A DNA stretch of 64,000 nt from Reyranella sp. Lineage in GTDB: Bacteria; Pseudomonadota; Alphaproteobacteria; Reyranellales; Reyranellaceae. The stretch is from NCBI RefSeq assembly GCF_004297405.1, contig NZ_SCVC01000006.1, positions 186,001 through 250,000 of the forward strand. The letters are read 5' to 3'. The notes under the pieces are model-generated. The model saw only the letters and a list, made by a program, of their open reading frames with translations, made no database searches and was not told the DNA's origin. Positions 1-8,151 of the stretch are shown one piece after another; positions within the stretch are counted from its first letter, which is position 1, and every line of letters starts with the position of its first letter. The position numbers and the translations under genes are program-made.

Positions 1-418
1 CGACGCCACCGCCCACGCCGGTGCCGAGGATGACACCAAATACGATCGCTGCGCCGGCGCCGGCACCGTCGGCCGCTTCGGAGACGGCGAAGCAGTTGGC
101 GTCGTTGGAGAGCCGCACCTCGTCACGGTTTGTCGCCCGTTTGAGGTCGACGTCGAGCGGCTGGCCGTTCAGGCGCGTCGAGTTGGCATTCTTGATCAGG
201 CCCGTGGCCGGCGAGATGGCGCCGGGATGGCCGACGCCGACACGGCAGCGCGTGCCGACCTTCGCTTCGAGATCGCGGACAACGCCAGCTACAGCCTCGA
301 CCGTCGCTTCGTAGCAATCACGCGGCGTCGGTATGCGCATTCGTGCGCGTTCCGATCCATCGTCGCCCAACACGATGCCTTCGATCTTGGTGCCGCCGAG
401 GTCGATGCCGATACGCAT
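1..418 (-). CDS. ROK-family sugar kinase (fructokinase/N-acetylglucosamine kinase-like), 3' end beyond window
   Basis: The gene starts at an ATG at 418 and runs off the left edge, so only about the first 139 residues are present. The N-terminus [20 protein letters not shown] is the phosphate-1 ATP-binding motif of ROK kinases. Further on are the sugar-contacting stretch [18 protein letters not shown], the catalytic-Asp stretch LSNDANCFA and the start of the second phosphate motif, [10 protein letters not shown]. The family phosphorylates hexoses such as fructose, mannose or GlcNAc with ATP in the cytoplasm. The zinc-binding motif of the family would lie outside the window, so the substrate cannot be assigned. 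It lies 19 nt downstream of the patatin-like gene on the same strand and may be cotranscribed with it. Confidence 0.9.
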   Translation of the reverse strand, partial: MRIGIDLGGTKIEGIVLGDDGSERARMRIPTPRDCYEATVEAVAGVVRDLEAKVGTRCRVGVGHPGAISPATGLIKNANSTRLNGQPLDVDLKRATNRDEVRLSNDANCFAVSEAADGAGAGAAIVFGVILGTGVGGGV

Positions 419-437
419 AAGGTCTCCGGTTCACATC

Positions 438-1463
438 TCACAAAAAGCGGGCGCGTATGTCGACGCTGTTCTCTCGCCCAACCTTATCGAACGTTTCAAA
501 CAGCCATCGGGTTCCCGCCGCGCGCCCGGCCGTGAACAGCATTTGGAGGAACTCGGGTTCGATGTTGAACTTGCTGACGGCGCCCAACGGAACCAGTGTG
601 GTCGGATCGGCGATGGAATGGATCAGCAGTTTCTTCAGGCGAGTGCTGAACTCGCCGGTGATGGCACCATTGTCGATCAGCTCCTGCACGAAGGCGATGG
701 CGCGCATCTCCGCCATCAGCGCGCCACCGAAAGTGATCTCGTTCAACCGGTCGGCGATCTCGGCATTGCTGCGCGGGATCTCCGTGCGCGATGGCGGGTC
801 GACCTCGACCATCACCACGTCGGTGCTTTCGCTGTTGTAGATGAACGGCCAGATCGGCGGGTTGCCACGGAAGCCGCCATCCCAATAGGCCTCACCATCG
901 ATCTCGACCGCATCGTGGACATTGGGCAGGCAGGCCGAGGCCAGCAGGGCGTCGATCGAGAGCTCGTCGCGCGTGAAGATGCGGACCTTGCCGGTCCGCA
1001 CATTGGTGGCGGCGATGAAGGCCTTGACCTCGTGACAGGCATGCACGGCTTCCGCGTTGAAATGACGACGCAACAGGTCGCGTAGCGGATCGTACTTCAG
1101 CGGATTGCGCTGCCAGGGCGAGAGCGTGCGCTGGATGATATCAGCCCACAGTGCGCCTGCTGACTCATCGAGGTTCCAGTTGCCCTGCAGACGATCGAGC
1201 GGCGTGCGCCGGATCGGGCTCGCCACTGCCATCTGGCCCAGTTCGCCCCAGAAGGCGGCGAGGGCAGCGCGCGCACCGGCGGGCCCGCCTTTGGCCCAGC
1301 CCTGCAGCAGGATCGCGGCATTCATGGCGCCGGCGCTGGTGCCGCTTACCGCCTCGAAGACCAGACGCCCATCCTCGATCAGCGCGTCGAGCACGCCCCA
1401 GGTGAAAGCGCCGTGGCTGCCGCCACCTTGCAGAGCGAGATTGATACGCTTGGTTTCGGCCAT
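438..1463 (-). CDS. patatin-like phospholipase family protein
   Basis: This 341-residue protein has the three patatin hallmarks: the glycine-rich oxyanion-hole motif GGGSHG near residue 13, the nucleophile elbow GTSAG near residue 43 (Ser nucleophile), and the DGG motif near residue 191 that supplies the dyad aspartate. Bacterial members hydrolyse acyl esters of phospholipids or polyhydroxyalkanoate-type polyesters. No signal peptide or membrane segment is visible, so it is probably cytoplasmic. It is divergent from the MFS gene at 1550 with about 86 nt between them, and the ROK kinase lies 19 nt downstream. The substrate is unknown. Confidence 0.9.
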   Translation of the reverse strand: MAETKRINLALQGGGSHGAFTWGVLDALIEDGRLVFEAVSGTSAGAMNAAILLQGWAKGGPAGARAALAAFWGELGQMAVASPIRRTPLDRLQGNWNLDESAGALWADIIQRTLSPWQRNPLKYDPLRDLLRRHFNAEAVHACHEVKAFIAATNVRTGKVRIFTRDELSIDALLASACLPNVHDAVEIDGEAYWDGGFRGNPPIWPFIYNSESTDVVMVEVDPPSRTEIPRSNAEIADRLNEITFGGALMAEMRAIAFVQELIDNGAITGEFSTRLKKLLIHSIADPTTLVPLGAVSKFNIEPEFLQMLFTAGRAAGTRWLFETFDKVGRENSVDIRARFL

Positions 1464-1549
1464 CTTGTCTCCCGAGAACGACGTTCCACGATGTCGAAGT
1501 TGCCTTTAGAGTTCTCGCCCAGAAGCAAGACGGCGGAACTGGCGGCATT

Positions 1550-2785
1550 ATGGCGAAGAGTGGAGCGGGAGGACCGTGGCGAAAACGCCCGTCGACCATC
1601 CTGTGGATGCTCTCGATCGGCCAACTCATCTCCTGGGGCTTGGTCTACTACACCTTCCCACTGTTCATCGGGCCGATGGAGCAGGAACTGGGCTGGACAC
1701 GCAGCTCGATGTTCGGCGCGTTGTCGGCTGGTCTGCTGACCGCCGGTCTCTGCTCCATTCCGGTCGGCGCGTGGATCGATCGCGGTCATGGCCGCCTGCT
1801 GATGACCGGCGGGTCGCTGCTGGCGGCAGTACTCTTGTTGGTCTGGTCCCGCGTCGAGTCGCTGCCGGTCTTCTACGCCATGTGGATCGGGCTGGGTGTC
1901 TGCCAGGCCGTGATCCTCTACGAGCCGGCCTTCGCGGTGATCACCCGCGTCTATGGCCCGCGCTACAAGCAGGCGATCCTGCTGATGACCTTCCTGGGCG
2001 GGCTCGCCAGCACCTTTGGCATTCCATTCACGCAGCTCCTGATCGAACGCATCGGCTGGCGGCCGACGCTCGAGGTGTTGGCCGCGATCAATCTCGGTGT
2101 CGCTCTCCTGATCCATTGGCTGTTCGTTCCGGGTCCACGCGAGGAAGCGGTGCCAATCGCCGAGCCCCAGCCACAGGTGGAAGGGGCGGCCAAGAAGAAG
2201 AGCCCGCTCGCCACCGCTGTACGCATGCCGGCCTTCTGGGGCTTGGTCGTCGCCTTCGCCGGCTACGGGCTCGCTTTCTCGGCCATGAGCTTCCACCTGA
2301 TCCCGCTGCTCGAGGCACGCAACGTGCCGATCGCTGTGGTGATGGCGATCATTGCCTTGATCGGACCCATGCAGGTTGTGGGCCGGGTCCTGTTGATGGT
2401 GGGGCAGCGCCATGTCACCACCATCCAGCTCGGCGCTGGCATCTATTTCGCCTTCCCGATCTCCATGGCGATGCTGGCGACCGGCATCAGTGACGTCTAC
2501 GGACTGATCCTGTTCGCCATCATCTACGGCGTCGCCAACGGCCTCATCACCATCCTGCGCGGCATGGCGGTGCCGGAGTTCATCGGCCCCGAAGGCTATG
2601 GCGTCGTCTCCGGCGCGCTCACGATGCCGACCAACGTCATGCGCGCCGCCGGACCGTTGCTCGCTTCGCTGATCTGGGGGGCCTTCGGTGGCTACACGCC
2701 AGTCTTGTGGGGGCTGGCCGGCATTATGCTGATTGCAGCGGCCGGATTCGCCGCGGCGGCGATGCTGTCGAAGCGCCCGAGCTGA
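1550..2785 (+). CDS. MFS transporter
   Basis: The 411-residue product is almost entirely hydrophobic helices, consistent with 12 transmembrane segments. An early cytoplasmic loop reads VGAWIDRGHGR, resembling the MFS loop-2/3 motif, and a charged central loop (about residues 195-220, PREEAVPIAEPQ...AAKKKSPL) separates the two halves. It sits in the inner membrane and should be a secondary transporter; the overall look is closest to the monocarboxylate/oxalate-formate-like MFS branch, but the substrate cannot be read from sequence. The gene stands alone, divergent from the patatin-like gene. Confidence 0.88.
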   Translation: MAKSGAGGPWRKRPSTILWMLSIGQLISWGLVYYTFPLFIGPMEQELGWTRSSMFGALSAGLLTAGLCSIPVGAWIDRGHGRLLMTGGSLLAAVLLLVWSRVESLPVFYAMWIGLGVCQAVILYEPAFAVITRVYGPRYKQAILLMTFLGGLASTFGIPFTQLLIERIGWRPTLEVLAAINLGVALLIHWLFVPGPREEAVPIAEPQPQVEGAAKKKSPLATAVRMPAFWGLVVAFAGYGLAFSAMSFHLIPLLEARNVPIAVVMAIIALIGPMQVVGRVLLMVGQRHVTTIQLGAGIYFAFPISMAMLATGISDVYGLILFAIIYGVANGLITILRGMAVPEFIGPEGYGVVSGALTMPTNVMRAAGPLLASLIWGAFGGYTPVLWGLAGIMLIAAAGFAAAAMLSKRPS

Positions 2786-2865
2786 CAGATTCAGCTGCCG
2801 CAAGCTTTCGCCACAATTTCACTCCAAATGCACCTCGCGACTCCAAACAGGGAAAGGCGAGGCAG

Positions 2866-3564
2866 ATGTTCGACGCGAAACGGTTGCTGGATCAGGTTGT
2901 AGGCGGCCAGGGTAGCGGTGGTGGCGGCGACTTCCTGCGCGGGGCAGGCGGCGGCGCGCTGGCCGGCGGGTTGGCCGCAATCCTTCTCGGGACCAAGACC
3001 GGCCGCAAGCTGGGTGGTGAAGCGCTGAAGCTCGGTGGCGTGGCCGCCGTCGGCGCGCTCGCCTACAAGGCCTATCGCGATTGGCAGGCCGGCAAGCAGC
3101 CGGCGCCGGCAACGCCCGAGCAACAACAGCAGCAAGCCCCGGTGCCGATGCTTCCGGCGCCCAGCGGTACGCCGTTCAATCCTTCGACGCCGAGCGAACA
3201 GCAAACGCTGGCCCGTCATCTGCTGCGCGCCATGATCGCGGCGGCCAAGGCCGACGGCCATGTCGACGCGCAGGAGCAGGCCCGCATCTTCGCCGAAATG
3301 GACAAGCTGCCGCTCGCCGCCGACGACAAGGCCTTCGTCATGGATGAGCTGCGCGCCAAGCTCGACATCGATGCCGTGGCCAGCGCGGCCTCGACCCCGG
3401 AGGAGGCGGCAGAGATCTACACCGCCTCGCTGCTGGCCATCGACGTCGATAACGCCGCCGAGCGCGGCTACCTCGGCATGCTGGCGGCGCGCCTCAAGCT
3501 CGACGATGCGCTGGTCGCTCATTTGCAGCAGAACGTGGCCGCGGCGACCGTCCGTTCGGCGTGA
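2866..3564 (+). CDS. DUF533 / TerB-like protein (YebE family)
   Basis: The 232-residue product begins MFDAKRLLDQVVGG. A Gly/Ala-rich hydrophobic stretch follows (about residues 25-70), then a Gln/Pro-rich linker with five consecutive Gln, and a helical C-terminal domain (about 110-230) rich in acidic and Ala residues (RAMIAAAKADGHVDAQEQARIF) that is typical of the TerB-like fold. I chose the ATG at 2866 because it follows a purine-rich AAGGCGAGGCAG and starts the family-typical N-terminus. E. coli YebE is an inner-membrane protein of unknown function linked to envelope stress. There is no partner gene. A 10-bp stem hairpin lies about 80 nt downstream. Confidence 0.85.
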   Translation: MFDAKRLLDQVVGGQGSGGGGDFLRGAGGGALAGGLAAILLGTKTGRKLGGEALKLGGVAAVGALAYKAYRDWQAGKQPAPATPEQQQQQAPVPMLPAPSGTPFNPSTPSEQQTLARHLLRAMIAAAKADGHVDAQEQARIFAEMDKLPLAADDKAFVMDELRAKLDIDAVASAASTPEEAAEIYTASLLAIDVDNAAERGYLGMLAARLKLDDALVAHLQQNVAAATVRSA

Positions 3565-3646
3565 TCGCCCGGAGTGAATCGCGGCGTGCGTCAAAATACG
3601 CACCTCGTCGATGACACCAATTGCGCCGCGTGGCGTTCGTTAATAG

Positions 3647-3676
3647 GTGCAGGCGGATCGATCGCGCCGCCTGCAC
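3647..3676. repeat. inverted repeat, possible terminator or regulatory hairpin
   Basis: GTGCAGGCGG (3647-3656) and CCGCCTGCAC (3667-3676) are perfect 10-bp arms around a 10-nt spacer. It lies in the 222-nt gap between the DUF533 gene and the small protein at 3787. No U-tract follows, so it could be a Rho-independent-like end, an RNA hairpin or a protein-binding site. I see no gene in the gap. Confidence 0.5.
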
Positions 3677-3786
3677 GTAGCTAAACACGAGCGGATCGGC
3701 CGACAAATCGTAAGCTCTCGAACCACTCCGAGTGGGAGGCCGCCGCGGGACGATACGCGACAGAAACTCCAACAAAGGAGCGTGCG

Positions 3787-4086
3787 ATGAAGTTGAACTC
3801 CGCACAGATCGAGCAGACTCAGCGACAGCTGGAAGCCGATGCCATTCCGGCGGAACATCCAGCGATGGGGCAGCTTCAACGGCTGTTCGGCGAACATACC
3901 TACTTCCTGGATAGTACCGGGCTCAACATCATCGAGCCTGTCGCTACGGAACAATCAGATAGCCGGATGGGTGTGGTCGTGAACCTCGCCAACTGGGCGG
4001 ATGGGGAGGCGACAGCGCTGAAGACCCATGCGCCCGAAGCAACGGATCGCATGATCGATTTCGGCGCAGATCATCACACCCATTGA
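3787..4086 (+). CDS. small hypothetical protein (99 aa)
   Basis: The reading frame is preceded by a strong Shine-Dalgarno, AAAGGAG, 6 nt before the ATG at 3787, which supports it as a real gene. The product starts MKLNSAQIEQTQRQLEA and has a central stretch with alternating hydrophobic residues (HTYFLDSTGLNIIEP). It ends DFGADHHTH and has no signal peptide. I do not recognise the family. The DUF4168 gene follows 34 nt downstream on the same strand, so the two may be cotranscribed. Confidence 0.75.
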   Translation: MKLNSAQIEQTQRQLEADAIPAEHPAMGQLQRLFGEHTYFLDSTGLNIIEPVATEQSDSRMGVVVNLANWADGEATALKTHAPEATDRMIDFGADHHTH

Positions 4087-4120
4087 CGCGGCGCATACGC
4101 CGACGAAAGGAATTCTCGAT

Positions 4121-4510
4121 ATGAAGTCGATCACCGGACTCTGCGTAACGACTCTCGCTGCGGCTGGCCTCTTCTTGTTGCCCGCGGCAAATGCACAGCA
4201 GCAATCCCCATCACCCTCGACATCGCCACCGACGAAGAGCGCGCCAGCGTCTCCGGCGAGCATTCCCGATAGCAAGCTCGACGCAGCGGCCGCCGCTGTC
4301 AAAAGCGTCTCCGCCGTAAAGGACAACTACAAGCAAAAGATCGCTCAGGCGCCTGCCGCCGACCGGGAACGGATTGCCGGTGAGGCCGATACGGCTCTCA
4401 TAAAGGCCGTTACAGACAAGGGCCTGTCGGTCGAGGAATACACGACGATTCTGGAAGTGGCGCAGACCGATCCCGTCGTGAAGGACAAGCTCGTCCAGCG
4501 ATTGAAGTAA
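4121..4510 (+). CDS. exported DUF4168-domain protein
   Basis: The 129-residue product has a cleavable signal peptide (MKSITGLCVTTLAAAGLFLL, probable cleavage after AANA at residue 26) and a Ser/Pro/Thr-rich linker. The compact C-terminal domain (about 55-129) shows the DUF4168 pattern: a helix with KDNYKQKIAQA, then GLSVEEYTTILEVAQTDPVVKDKLV. The Shine-Dalgarno AAAGGAA precedes the ATG. Family members are periplasmic and of unknown function. A GC-rich hairpin downstream probably ends the transcript before the convergent LLM gene. Confidence 0.8.
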   Translation: MKSITGLCVTTLAAAGLFLLPAANAQQQSPSPSTSPPTKSAPASPASIPDSKLDAAAAAVKSVSAVKDNYKQKIAQAPAADRERIAGEADTALIKAVTDKGLSVEEYTTILEVAQTDPVVKDKLVQRLK

Positions 4511-4527
4511 CACTGCCGCAGCTTTGC

Positions 4528-4555
4528 GGTCCGGATGGCGTCAGCCACCCGGACC
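4528..4555. terminator. bidirectional hairpin between convergent genes
   Basis: The region GGTCCGG-A-TGGC-gtca-GCCA-C-CCGGACC forms an 11-pair stem with one mismatch and a 4-nt loop. It sits between the convergent stops at 4510 and 4568. It lacks a clear T-run on either side but is the only candidate end for both transcripts. Confidence 0.6.
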
Positions 4556-4567
4556 GTTCAGCGGCGA

Positions 4568-5674
4568 TCATTCGGCAGCGAGCTTCGCCACCTTCGGCTT
4601 GAGATGCTGCACCTTGGGCAGCACTTCGCGCGACAGAAGTTCGAGCGAGTGACGCCAGGCCTTCGGGTTCTCGACATAGTCGAAGCCGAAGACCAGCAAC
4701 TGTCCGAAACCGCCGACCTCGTCGTAGATCTTCTCGATCTTCTCCGCGACCGTGCGCGGCGAACCCACGATCCAGTTGTGCTTGGCGCAATATTCCGGCG
4801 TCACGTCGGAATCGGCCACGCTCTGGTCGTGCTTCAGGTATTCGAAGAAGCCGAACTGCGAGAGCAGCGGCAGGAAGTATTCCCGCATCATGCGGCCCAT
4901 GTGCGAGCCGACCGAAAGGCGCATCGCTTCTTCGTCCGTGTCGGCGACGAAGACCTCGCGCACCATGCGCCACTGTCCGCGATCGGGCGTGCGGCCGGAC
5001 TTGGCGGCACCTATCTCGACCGACTCCCAATGGCTGCTGACATAGGCCGGGTTGAGGTTGAGGCTCATCGGCAGATAGCCTTTTTCGCCGGCGAGCTTCA
5101 GCGTGTCGGAGCCCTTGCTGAGGCCGGCGACGCCGATCGGCGGATGCGGGCTCTGCAGCGGCTTGATGTGTGGCTTCAAGAAACCGAACATCGTGTCAGG
5201 CTTGGTGACGTGCCAGTACTTGCCCTTGAAGTCGAAGGGCTCGGGCGAGGTCCACAGCTTCAGGATGATATCGAGCGCTTCGCGGGTCATCTCGCGATTG
5301 ACGCCTGACATGCCGTCGACATTGAACATCGCCCAGTCGCTCGGCAGGCCCGACGCGGCGACGCCGAAGTTGAGGCGGCCTCCCGAGATGTGGTCGAGCA
5401 TGGCGACACGGTTCGCGAGTTCGGCCGGATGATGATAGGGCAGCAGGAAGCCGCCGGGTCCGAGGCGAATGTTCTTGGTCTGCAGCAGCCCTTGCGCCAC
5501 CAGCAGATCGGGCGAGGGATGCGGCTCCCATGGCGCGGTATGATGTTCGCCGATCCAGCACTCGGCGAAGCCCAATTCGTCGAGCCAGCGGATCACCTGC
5601 AGATCCCACTCGTGGCCATCCTTCAGCGGCCTCTCGGGCGGGTGAGACGGCATGGTGAAGTATCCGATCTGCAT
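4568..5674 (-). CDS. LLM-class flavin-dependent oxidoreductase (luciferase-like monooxygenase)
   Basis: The 368-residue product starts MQIGYFTMPSHPPERPLKDG and shows the bacterial luciferase-like barrel pattern: GFAECWIGEHHTAPWEPHPSPDLLVA near the N-terminus, LLPYHHPAELANRVAMLDHISGGRLNFGVAASG, and a C-terminal GSPRTVAEKIEKIYDEVGG that binds FMN phosphate in relatives. AGGAGG lies upstream of two adjacent ATGs (5677, 5674); 5674 has the better 5-nt spacing. Such enzymes use FMNH2 and O2 to oxidise terpenes, alkanes or other organics. It is divergent from the isochorismatase-fold gene at 5743. Confidence 0.88.
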   Translation of the reverse strand: MQIGYFTMPSHPPERPLKDGHEWDLQVIRWLDELGFAECWIGEHHTAPWEPHPSPDLLVAQGLLQTKNIRLGPGGFLLPYHHPAELANRVAMLDHISGGRLNFGVAASGLPSDWAMFNVDGMSGVNREMTREALDIILKLWTSPEPFDFKGKYWHVTKPDTMFGFLKPHIKPLQSPHPPIGVAGLSKGSDTLKLAGEKGYLPMSLNLNPAYVSSHWESVEIGAAKSGRTPDRGQWRMVREVFVADTDEEAMRLSVGSHMGRMMREYFLPLLSQFGFFEYLKHDQSVADSDVTPEYCAKHNWIVGSPRTVAEKIEKIYDEVGGFGQLLVFGFDYVENPKAWRHSLELLSREVLPKVQHLKPKVAKLAAE

Positions 5675-5742
5675 CATTTCCTCCTGCGTTATTTCCCGGA
5701 AGTCCACTACCATCGCGCGCCGAGCGCAAGGGTGCAGGATGC

Positions 5743-6291
5743 ATGCCTGATGATGTTCTGATCCTGATCGACCAGCAGAAGGCGATGGAGCATCCGCTCT
5801 GGGGGCCGCGCAACAATCGCCAAGCGGAGGCCAATATCCTGCGGCTGCTCGAGGCGTGGCGGCAGCGTGGCGGGGCGATCGTCCATGTGAAGCACGATTC
5901 GACCGATCCAAATTCACCGTTCCGGCCGGGGCAGGAGGGCAACGAGTTCCTGCCGCTCACCGCACCGCTGCCCGGCGAAGTCGTGGTCGCGAAGAAGGTT
6001 CACAGCGCCTTCATTGGTACCGACCTGACGGAACGGCTGGAGCAGATGGGACGGCCGCCGCTGGTGATCTGCGGTGTGCTGCTGGCAAATTCCGTCGAGG
6101 CGACCGTCAGGGTCGCGGCCAATCTCGGCTTTGCGGTGCGGTTGCCGGCCGATGCCAGCTGGTCGTGCGACAAGCGCGACCTGACCGGCCGGCTATGGCC
6201 GGCCGAGGACGTGCATCAACTGACGTTGGCGTTGCTGGAGGGAGAATACGCGTCGGTCACGACGACCGACGCGCTTCTCGAAGCGATCTAG
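5743..6291 (+). CDS. isochorismatase-fold protein with Ser in place of the catalytic Cys
   Basis: The 182-residue protein has the cysteine-hydrolase fold: LILIDQQ (Asp10, family catalytic Asp) and a Lys pair at 84-85 (VVAKKVHSAF) where the family has its catalytic Lys. The nucleophile loop reads GVLLANSVEATVRVAANLGF, so Ser117 stands where family enzymes such as nicotinamidase and N-carbamoylsarcosine amidase carry Cys. Isochorismatases of the EntB/PhzD type act without a Cys nucleophile, so this could be active with a vinyl-ether-type substrate or be non-hydrolytic. It converges on the aldehyde dehydrogenase, and the two stop codons interlock in one CTAG at 6288-6291. Confidence 0.85.
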   Translation: MPDDVLILIDQQKAMEHPLWGPRNNRQAEANILRLLEAWRQRGGAIVHVKHDSTDPNSPFRPGQEGNEFLPLTAPLPGEVVVAKKVHSAFIGTDLTERLEQMGRPPLVICGVLLANSVEATVRVAANLGFAVRLPADASWSCDKRDLTGRLWPAEDVHQLTLALLEGEYASVTTTDALLEAI

Positions 6292-7787
6292 CCGAGCTGG
6301 ATCCAGGTGGTCTTCACCTGCGTGAACTTGTCGAAGGCGTGGAGCGACTTGTCGCGGCCGATGCCCGACTGCTTGTAGCCACCGAACGGCGTGGTGATGT
6401 CGCCGCCGTCGTAGGTGTTGACCCACACCGAGCCGGCGCGAAGGTTCTTGGCGAACTTGAACGCCTTGTTGATGTCGGACGTGAAGATCGCCGAGGCGAG
6501 GCCGTAGATCGTGTCGTTGGCCACGGACAGCGCCTGCTCGGCATCCTTGACCGGGATGACGGAGAGGACCGGCCCGAAGATCTCCTCCTGGGCGATCTTC
6601 ATCTTGTTGTCGACGTTGTCGAACACGGTCGGTTCGATGAAGGAGCCGGCATTGTCGATATGGACCTGCTTGCCACCCATGGCGAGCTTGGCGCCTTCCT
6701 TCTGGCCGGCGTCGATGTAGCCCATGACGCGCTTGGTCTGCGTGTCGTCGACCATGGCGCCCATCTGCGTCTTGGGGTCGAGCGGATCGCCCGGCATCAT
6801 CTTCTGGCCGATCGCCATGACCTTGGCGAGGAACTCGTCCTTGATCTTGTCCTCGACGATGAGGCGCGAACCCGCGGTGCAGACCTCGCCCTGGTTGAAC
6901 CAGATGCCGAAGGCGGTGCGGCGCGCGGCGATGTCGAGGTTGGGCGCATCGCCCAGCACGATGTTGGGCGACTTGCCGCCGCACTCGAGCCAGACCTGCT
7001 TCATGTTGGATTCGCCGGAGTACTTCAGGAAGTACTTGCCGACTTCGGTCGAGCCTGTGAACGCCAGCACGTCGACATCCATGTGGCGACCGAGCGCCTG
7101 GCCCGCAGTCTCACCGAAACCCGGCAGCACGTTGAACACGCCTTCGGGGATGCCGGCCTCGGCCGCGAGTTCGGCAAGACGAATGGCGGTGAGCGGCGAC
7201 TGCTCGGCGGGCTTCAGGATCACCGAGTTGCCGGCGGCTAGCGCCGGCGAAATCTTCCAGCAGGCCATCAGGAGCGGGAAATTCCACGGCACCACGCAGG
7301 CCACCACGCCCGACGCTTCGCGCGTGATCAGGGCCACGACATTGCCCGGGGTCGGGGCGACTTCGTCGTAGACCTTGTCGATCGCCTCGGCGAACCACTG
7401 CACGGAGTTGGCCGAGCCCGGGATGTCGACCGTGGTCGAGAAGGCAATCGGCTTGCCCATGTCGAGCGTCTCGAGAAGTGCCAGCTCCTCGCGGTTCTTC
7501 ATCATCAGCTCGGCGAGCTTCAGCATGATCCGCTTGCGCTGTGCCGGCGCCATGTTGGCCCAGGTGCCCTTCTCGAAGGCCGTGCGCGCGGCCTTCACGG
7601 CGGCATCGACATCGGCTTGTTCGCAGGCCGCGACCTTGGTCAGGACCTGGCCGGTCGCCGGGTTGACGCAGTCGAAGGTCTTGCCGGTGAGGGAGGGGGT
7701 GAACTTGCCACCGATGAAGGCCTGGTTGCGGTAGCTGAGACCGCTGACACGGCCTTTCCAATCGTCGCGCGAAAGCTGGGCGCTCAT
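6288..7787 (-). CDS. NAD(P)-dependent aldehyde dehydrogenase (PuuC/betaine-aldehyde type)
   Basis: The 499-residue product matches the class I/II ALDH length. Visible motifs are VVPWNFPLLMACWKISPALAAG (cofactor and active-site entry, Asn of WNF), FTGSTEVGK (Rossmann loop), LECGGKSP (general base Glu near residue 270) and FNQGEVCTAGSR (nucleophile Cys near 302). It should oxidise an amino- or aliphatic aldehyde to the acid in the cytoplasm. The closest look is to gamma-glutamyl-gamma-aminobutyraldehyde/betaine-aldehyde dehydrogenases, but the substrate is uncertain. It lies downstream of rpmG behind a good terminator, so it needs its own promoter. Confidence 0.93.
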   Translation of the reverse strand: MSAQLSRDDWKGRVSGLSYRNQAFIGGKFTPSLTGKTFDCVNPATGQVLTKVAACEQADVDAAVKAARTAFEKGTWANMAPAQRKRIMLKLAELMMKNREELALLETLDMGKPIAFSTTVDIPGSANSVQWFAEAIDKVYDEVAPTPGNVVALITREASGVVACVVPWNFPLLMACWKISPALAAGNSVILKPAEQSPLTAIRLAELAAEAGIPEGVFNVLPGFGETAGQALGRHMDVDVLAFTGSTEVGKYFLKYSGESNMKQVWLECGGKSPNIVLGDAPNLDIAARRTAFGIWFNQGEVCTAGSRLIVEDKIKDEFLAKVMAIGQKMMPGDPLDPKTQMGAMVDDTQTKRVMGYIDAGQKEGAKLAMGGKQVHIDNAGSFIEPTVFDNVDNKMKIAQEEIFGPVLSVIPVKDAEQALSVANDTIYGLASAIFTSDINKAFKFAKNLRAGSVWVNTYDGGDITTPFGGYKQSGIGRDKSLHAFDKFTQVKTTWIQLG

Positions 7788-7830
7788 TCTGTCTTCCTCC
7801 TTGTTGGATTGGAGCAGAGCCTAGCCCACG

Positions 7831-7853
7831 AAAAAGCCGCCCGAAAGGGCGGC
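7831..7853 (-). terminator. Rho-independent terminator of rpmG
   Basis: Read on the minus strand, GCCGCCC-tttc-GGGCGGC forms a perfect 7-bp stem with a tetraloop and is followed directly by TTTTT. It lies 30 nt past the rpmG stop and before the aldehyde dehydrogenase gene, closing the housekeeping block. Confidence 0.9.
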
Positions 7854-7882
7854 TGTTCCGTCAGGCACGCTAGGCGGCTGAT

Positions 7883-8050
7883 TTATTTGATCTTCGATTC
7901 CTTGAAGACGACATGCTTGCGCGCAACCGGGTCGTACTTCTTGAGTTCGAGCTTCTCGGTCTTGGTGCGCGGGTTCTTCTTGGTCACGTAGAAGAAGCCA
8001 GTGTCGGCGCTGGAGATCATCTTGATGAGGATCGAGGTCGGCTTAGCCAT
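7883..8050 (-). CDS. rpmG: 50S ribosomal protein L33
   Basis: The 55-residue protein reads [20 protein letters not shown] at its start and ends [14 protein letters not shown], the standard alphaproteobacterial L33. It lacks the CxxC pairs of zinc-binding L33, so this is the zinc-independent (C-minus) form. AAGGACAATTGTT precedes the ATG at 8050. It is the last gene of the minus-strand block and is followed by a strong terminator. L33 is a small component of the large ribosomal subunit near the E site. Confidence 0.97.
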   Translation of the reverse strand: MAKPTSILIKMISSADTGFFYVTKKNPRTKTEKLELKKYDPVARKHVVFKESKIK

Positions 8051-8151
8051 AACAATTGTCCTTATGCCCGGGAGGGCGAATTCGCAGGAGGGCGCAAAGT
8101 AATCAGCGGGACGCTGGTGTCAAGCCTTGCTACCGCCGCGGCCAGCGAAGG

